Assembly: GCA_045541375.1 (NCBI GenBank)
Contig: JAZQJB010000015.1
Location: 1 to 6,219, forward strand
Origin: CAG-390 sp045541375
GTDB taxonomy: Bacteria > Bacillota > Clostridia > Oscillospirales > CAG-272
Length of the DNA: 6,219 nucleotides
Reading direction: 5' to 3'
The position numbers were made by a program, and so were the translations under genes. Below are positions 5,607-6,219 of the stretch, one piece after another. The notes beneath the pieces were generated by a model. That model was given only the letters and a program-made list of their open reading frames with translations. It had not been told where the DNA came from and made no database searches. The stretch's first letter is position 1. Every line of letters starts with the position of its first letter.

Positions 5607-6219
5607 TTAATTCTTCAATCCTTCGATATATTCCTCAATAGTCACAACGCTGCCCTCGCGTCTTGAGCGTTCAGCCGCGAAGGTGACAAGGTGGTTTTCG
5701 ATCGAAGTGGAAATATCTGTTATGCTGTTGCCGTTGTAGGTGCCGCAAAGGAATTGGCAGAAAGTTCTCATAATACCTCTGTCGCCGCCTCCGTGGCCGC
5801 CCGTGATCTCTTGATCGGCAACCGCGTCTGCAACGAGGATCTCGCTCTTCTTTTTGGTTTCAAATTCGTAAAGAGTGACCGCGGCATCCGACATATTTGC
5901 GTAGATCTCTCCCTTGGTGCCCATAATATGGATCCGTCTGCCGCCCTTGTTGAAAGCGCTCATTGTAAATGAAACAGTCGCACCGCTCTCGTATTCAAGG
6001 TTGACTACCTGGTGGTCAACAACGTCATTGTCGCACCGGAATACACAGCGACCGTAATTAGTTTCGGTAAGAACACGGCGAACGTCCTCTTCGGTGGGAT
6101 TGTGCTTCCTCGATGCGCGCCCAATATATGAGGATTTCTCGCAAGCATAGATCTTCAGCGCGTTGTAAGGACATTCCTCTCCCACGGGACAGCCCATATA
6201 GCAGAATTCGGGCGCACCC
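5607..6219 (-). CDS. Gfo/Idh/MocA-family oxidoreductase, C-terminal part, N-terminus beyond window
   Basis: The frame is open to the window end, so the Met at 6197 is internal: the preceding in-frame codons read GAPEFCY. About 203 C-terminal residues are visible; the N-terminal Rossmann NAD(P)-binding domain is outside. Seen: a Cys cluster CYMGCPVGEEC then PYNALKIY, YGRCVFRCDNDVVDHQVV, the beta-sheet stretch YESGATVSFTMSAFNKGGRRIHIMGTKGEI, GGHGGGDRGIMRTF, and a terminal helix ENHLVTFAAERSRREGSVV. This is the C-terminal domain pattern of Gfo/Idh/MocA oxidoreductases common in Clostridia and Paenibacillus. Family members oxidise or reduce sugars, inositols or glycosides using NAD(P); the exact substrate cannot be read here. 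It is the upstream partner of the FGGY kinase (3-nt gap), which suggests a shared sugar or polyol pathway. Confidence 0.92.
   Translation of the reverse strand, partial: GAPEFCYMGCPVGEECPYNALKIYACEKSSYIGRASRKHNPTEEDVRRVLTETNYGRCVFRCDNDVVDHQVVNLEYESGATVSFTMSAFNKGGRRIHIMGTKGEIYANMSDAAVTLYEFETKKKSEILVADAVADQEITGGHGGGDRGIMRTFCQFLCGTYNGNSITDISTSIENHLVTFAAERSRREGSVVTIEEYIEGLKN

Noticed and set aside
6195..6197. Oxidoreductase start at ATG 6197
   Set aside because: The frame continues upstream to the window edge, and the protein would lack its whole nucleotide-binding domain and begin inside a conserved Cys motif. It is a truncation by the window, not a short gene.

Overview
The window looks like ordinary chromosomal sugar-metabolism DNA from a Clostridia-type Firmicute, probably an uncultured gut Oscillospirales/Eubacteriales relative. 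That placement is inferred from protein style (a Cys-anchored, Thr/Pro/Ala-linker solute-binding lipoprotein and a long PgcA-type phosphoglucomutase), AGGAG-like ribosome binding sites, and near-consensus sigma-A promoters with AT-rich spacers. No marker gene fixes the taxon. All five genes lie on the minus strand, so transcription runs from high to low coordinates.

In transcription order: (i) 6219-5607, the C-terminal two thirds or so of a Gfo/Idh/MocA-family NAD(P)-dependent oxidoreductase, cut by the window edge. (ii) 5603-4128, an FGGY-family carbohydrate kinase starting 3 nt after the oxidoreductase stop, so the two form an operon, closed by a strong intrinsic terminator (4079-4119). (iii) 3950-2256, a complete PgcA-type phosphoglucomutase/phosphomannomutase with its own promoter. 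(iv) 2143-644, a complete extracellular solute-binding lipoprotein of an ABC sugar-type importer, with its own extended -10 promoter and intrinsic terminator (601-632). No permease or ATPase gene is visible beside it. (v) 476-1, the N-terminal 158 residues of a divergent GpsA-like NAD(P)-dependent glycerol-3-phosphate dehydrogenase with its own promoter, cut by the window start.

A plausible combined picture is carbohydrate uptake (binding protein), oxidation/reduction and phosphorylation of a sugar or polyol (oxidoreductase plus kinase), interconversion of hexose phosphates (PgcA), and glycerol-3-phosphate/DHAP-type redox chemistry (GpsA-like). Only the oxidoreductase-kinase pair is demonstrably co-transcribed by layout. 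The others have separate promoters.

No gene-free stretch exceeds 300 bases. The three intergenic gaps (477-643, 2144-2255, 3951-4127) hold the promoters, ribosome binding sites, terminators and inverted repeats listed. I saw no tRNA, rRNA, CRISPR, transposase or phage gene. I did not find a convincing new system. The most unusual non-coding structure is a 50-bp nested palindrome squeezed between the pgcA stop and the solute-binding-protein promoter, whose -35 box lies inside it.
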